A stretch of 25,797 nucleotides of DNA, from contig CAUZMW010000031.1 in assembly GCA_963581225.1 (NCBI GenBank), forward strand, positions 1 to 25,797, in the 5' to 3' direction. Below the pieces are notes generated by a model. It saw only the letters and a program-made list of their open reading frames with translations, made no database searches and was not told where the DNA came from. The position numbers and the translations under genes are program-made. Numbering within the stretch: the first letter of the stretch is position 1; the number at the start of each line of letters is the position of its first letter. The stretch is from SMWC01 sp963581225. Its GTDB lineage: Bacteria; Pseudomonadota; Gammaproteobacteria; Steroidobacterales; Rariloculaceae. Below, in pieces: positions 24,626 through 25,797 of the stretch.

Positions 24626-25339
24626 CTACTCTGCCTGGCCGATAAACCCTAGGAATTCACTCCATGGCACGGTCCTCCCGTGAAGAGGGGCGATCGTGGA
24701 CGGGTTCAGACCGTAGGCTATAACTTTCTCATACAACGCCATCAGCATGCCCTCCGAGTGCGGGTTGCTCTGGACGTAGTAGACCTCTAGGGCGCGCGTG
24801 CCGTCCGTGATCGCCGACTTGATGTCGACGGTCTCGAGCTGATATCCCTCTGCGAACTTCGTCGGTGGATGTAAGGGCAAGAGATCGGGTTCCAGCGTCC
24901 AGGGCGCATAGCTCAGGACCTCCTGCTTGTAGAAGTTACGATTGGTTGCATGCGCAACGATGGTGGCACCTTCGTAAAAAAAGGTACGGACACCACCGAG
25001 GTGATCGAAGTGGTGGTAAGTGTTAACGACATAGTGAATCGGCTTGTTGGGGAAGAGCTGGTACACCTCCTGAATAACAGCTAGGGCCCGCGCCTGATTC
25101 TGGGGCTCCTCGACCACGGCGACAAAATCATTGAACTCCACCGCAACGCTGTGGTGAGACCCGCCGGTCAAGTAGTACACGCCCGCCCCCAGCTGCTCCG
25201 ATTCGACCCAGCCAACGCTCCGCTCACCCAACTTAATGGGTCGTGGGAAGTTGTCGTCAGCGAGTTTTGCGTAAATCGTCGACCTTGGGAGGCCGGTTAT
25301 CTCTACGACTTGAGGGAAGCGAAGTATCGCGTTAGCCAC
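24626..25339 (-). CDS. Chimera of AlpA-type regulator and metallo-beta-lactamase-fold protein
   Basis: One 237-codon frame joins two unrelated families. Residues 1-48 are the start of an AlpA-type phage regulator (FPQVVEITGLPRSTIYAKLA, NFPRPIKLGERSVGWVESE), cut before the last helix. From residue 50 the sequence is an MBL-fold hydrolase (GVYYLTGGSHHSVAVEF). In its zinc motif, NTYHHFDHLGG, the first His of HxHxDH is Tyr108. NPHSEGMLM (H194) is directly followed by LYEKVIAYGLNPSTIAPLHG (H220). In relatives a stretch of about 40 residues carrying the bridging Asp separates these, so an internal deletion is likely. GTG at 25339 has TAAGGAGA upstream. The AlpA part may be expressed; a working hydrolase is improbable. 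Confidence 0.7.
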   Translation of the reverse strand: MANAILRFPQVVEITGLPRSTIYAKLADDNFPRPIKLGERSVGWVESEQLGAGVYYLTGGSHHSVAVEFNDFVAVVEEPQNQARALAVIQEVYQLFPNKPIHYVVNTYHHFDHLGGVRTFFYEGATIVAHATNRNFYKQEVLSYAPWTLEPDLLPLHPPTKFAEGYQLETVDIKSAITDGTRALEVYYVQSNPHSEGMLMALYEKVIAYGLNPSTIAPLHGRTVPWSEFLGFIGQAE

Positions 25340-25418
25340 GTCTGTGTCTCCTTAGATATGAGTGACATGGCTCTTCAAGTTTACTGAAAGAAAATTAGCG
25401 GCCTAGCCTTTAGCTCGT

Positions 25419-25619
25419 TTAAGTCATCCGGTACATCGTAGGCATCACCCCCCCCCTCCCCCCCCCAACCTTGGCGACAACTCCGGGGATGGGTTCCCCC
25501 TCACTTAGATCTACCGTGGTATCTGCGCGTAGACCGTCTACTTTAATAAGTGCTTCCCATTTTTTTTGTAAGACGGCCCAACTAAAGAACTGAGAGACGT
25601 TGATGTGGCCGTTTTTCAA
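25419..25619 (-). CDS. Unrecognised small reading frame ending in a homopolymer
   Basis: From a TTG at 25619 the frame gives 66 residues beginning LKNGHINVSQFFSWAVLQKK and continuing WEALIKVDGLRADTTVDLSE; upstream codons without a start extend it to about 25690. The composition looks protein-like, but no family is recognised. The C-terminal VGGGRGG run is encoded by the G tracts at 25448-25466. It may be a phage- or island-type gene given the neighbouring AlpA piece, and it may belong together with the frame at 25660-25797 through a frameshift. Confidence 0.35.
   Translation of the reverse strand: MKNGHINVSQFFSWAVLQKKWEALIKVDGLRADTTVDLSEGEPIPGVVAKVGGGRGGVMPTMYRMT
25448..25466. repeat. Homopolymer pair C9-T-C9
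   Basis: Nine C (25448-25456), one T (25457) and nine C (25458-25466). On the minus strand the tract lies in the last codons of the small frame at 25419-25619. Such tracts are prone to slipped-strand length change in vivo and also to sequencing error. Confidence 0.8.
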
Positions 25620-25659
25620 CCGCCGCAGCCGGTAGTCTTTGGTTACGTTACGAGCATAG

Positions 25660-25797
25660 CTAATGCGGCAGCGGACACGTTATCTTTGCGTTCGATCTAT
25701 CGTTTCCACCTTTTCGATACTCTTTGGGGTAAAGCACCTCGGCAATCCACTCGACCACGTGGATTTCGGGAGCGGTACCGGATGGAAAGAGGAATGG
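25660..25797 (-). CDS. Unrecognised partial reading frame at the window edge
   Basis: Forty-five codons run in from the right edge and end in TAG at 25660-25662. They include APEIHVVEWIAEVLYPKEYR and NDRSNAKITCPLPH. The amino-acid mix looks like real coding sequence, with a helical stretch around VVEWIAEVLY, but no family is recognised. It overlaps the open part of the next frame (25419-about 25690), so both could be one gene with a frameshift near 25665-25690. Confidence 0.3.
   Translation of the reverse strand, partial: PFLFPSGTAPEIHVVEWIAEVLYPKEYRKGGNDRSNAKITCPLPH

Noticed and set aside
24626..25339. The AlpA-MBL gene as a functional beta-lactamase
   Set aside because: First zinc His replaced, the Asp-bearing segment apparently deleted, and the relatives are general MBL hydrolases, not antibiotic enzymes.

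Overview
The window looks like chromosomal DNA of a Gram-negative heterotroph, most likely an uncultured marine or sediment Gammaproteobacterium. The basis is a TonB-dependent outer-membrane receptor, several Sec-exported proteins of the DUF6152, DUF3500 and NHL type, a methylcitrate cycle, a Rieske oxygenase and an NhaC antiporter. No rRNA, tRNA or CRISPR array was seen. The taxonomic guess is inference from gene content only.

Layout. 1-3725 (minus strand): the start of a SixA-like histidine phosphatase cut by the window edge, an M24 creatinase-like protein, and an exported DUF3500 plus NHL-propeller pair. 3882-7640 is a scarred region. A DUF6152 gene is cut by a 157-bp element with IS6-like ends. 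An IS3 transposase remnant follows, then a large TonB-dependent receptor, then a second IS3 remnant. 7641-8004 has no gene. 8005-14046 (minus) is a tightly overlapping propionate operon, prpD-gntR-prpB-prpC-prpE, with two GntR/FCD-type palindromes in front of it. 14241-15270 (plus) is an AraC-type regulator broken by one frameshift. 15377-18562 (plus) encodes a 2-oxoacid dehydrogenase complex (E1 alpha, E1 beta, E2) without E3. 18564-19524 is a scar of two broken transposases. 19523-24522 (plus) is a probable catabolic operon: NhaC antiporter, an XRE-HTH protein fused to an HD-domain diiron-oxygenase-like module, an AhpD-like protein, a Rieske oxygenase and an exported DUF6152 protein. 24626-25797 (minus) holds an AlpA-metallo-beta-lactamase chimera and two short unrecognised reading frames.

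How the parts fit. The 2-oxoacid dehydrogenase and the methylcitrate operon are divergent neighbours. Oxidation of branched-chain 2-oxoacids gives acyl-CoAs that end partly as propionyl-CoA, which PrpC, PrpD and PrpB convert to pyruvate and succinate. The palindromes fit control by the GntR protein encoded inside the operon.

The most unusual pieces are the XRE-HD oxygenase fusion in the NhaC/Rieske cluster, the AlpA-MBL chimera with an apparent internal deletion, an E2 whose catalytic motif lacks its aspartate, and the two IS scars whose ends share one terminal sequence.
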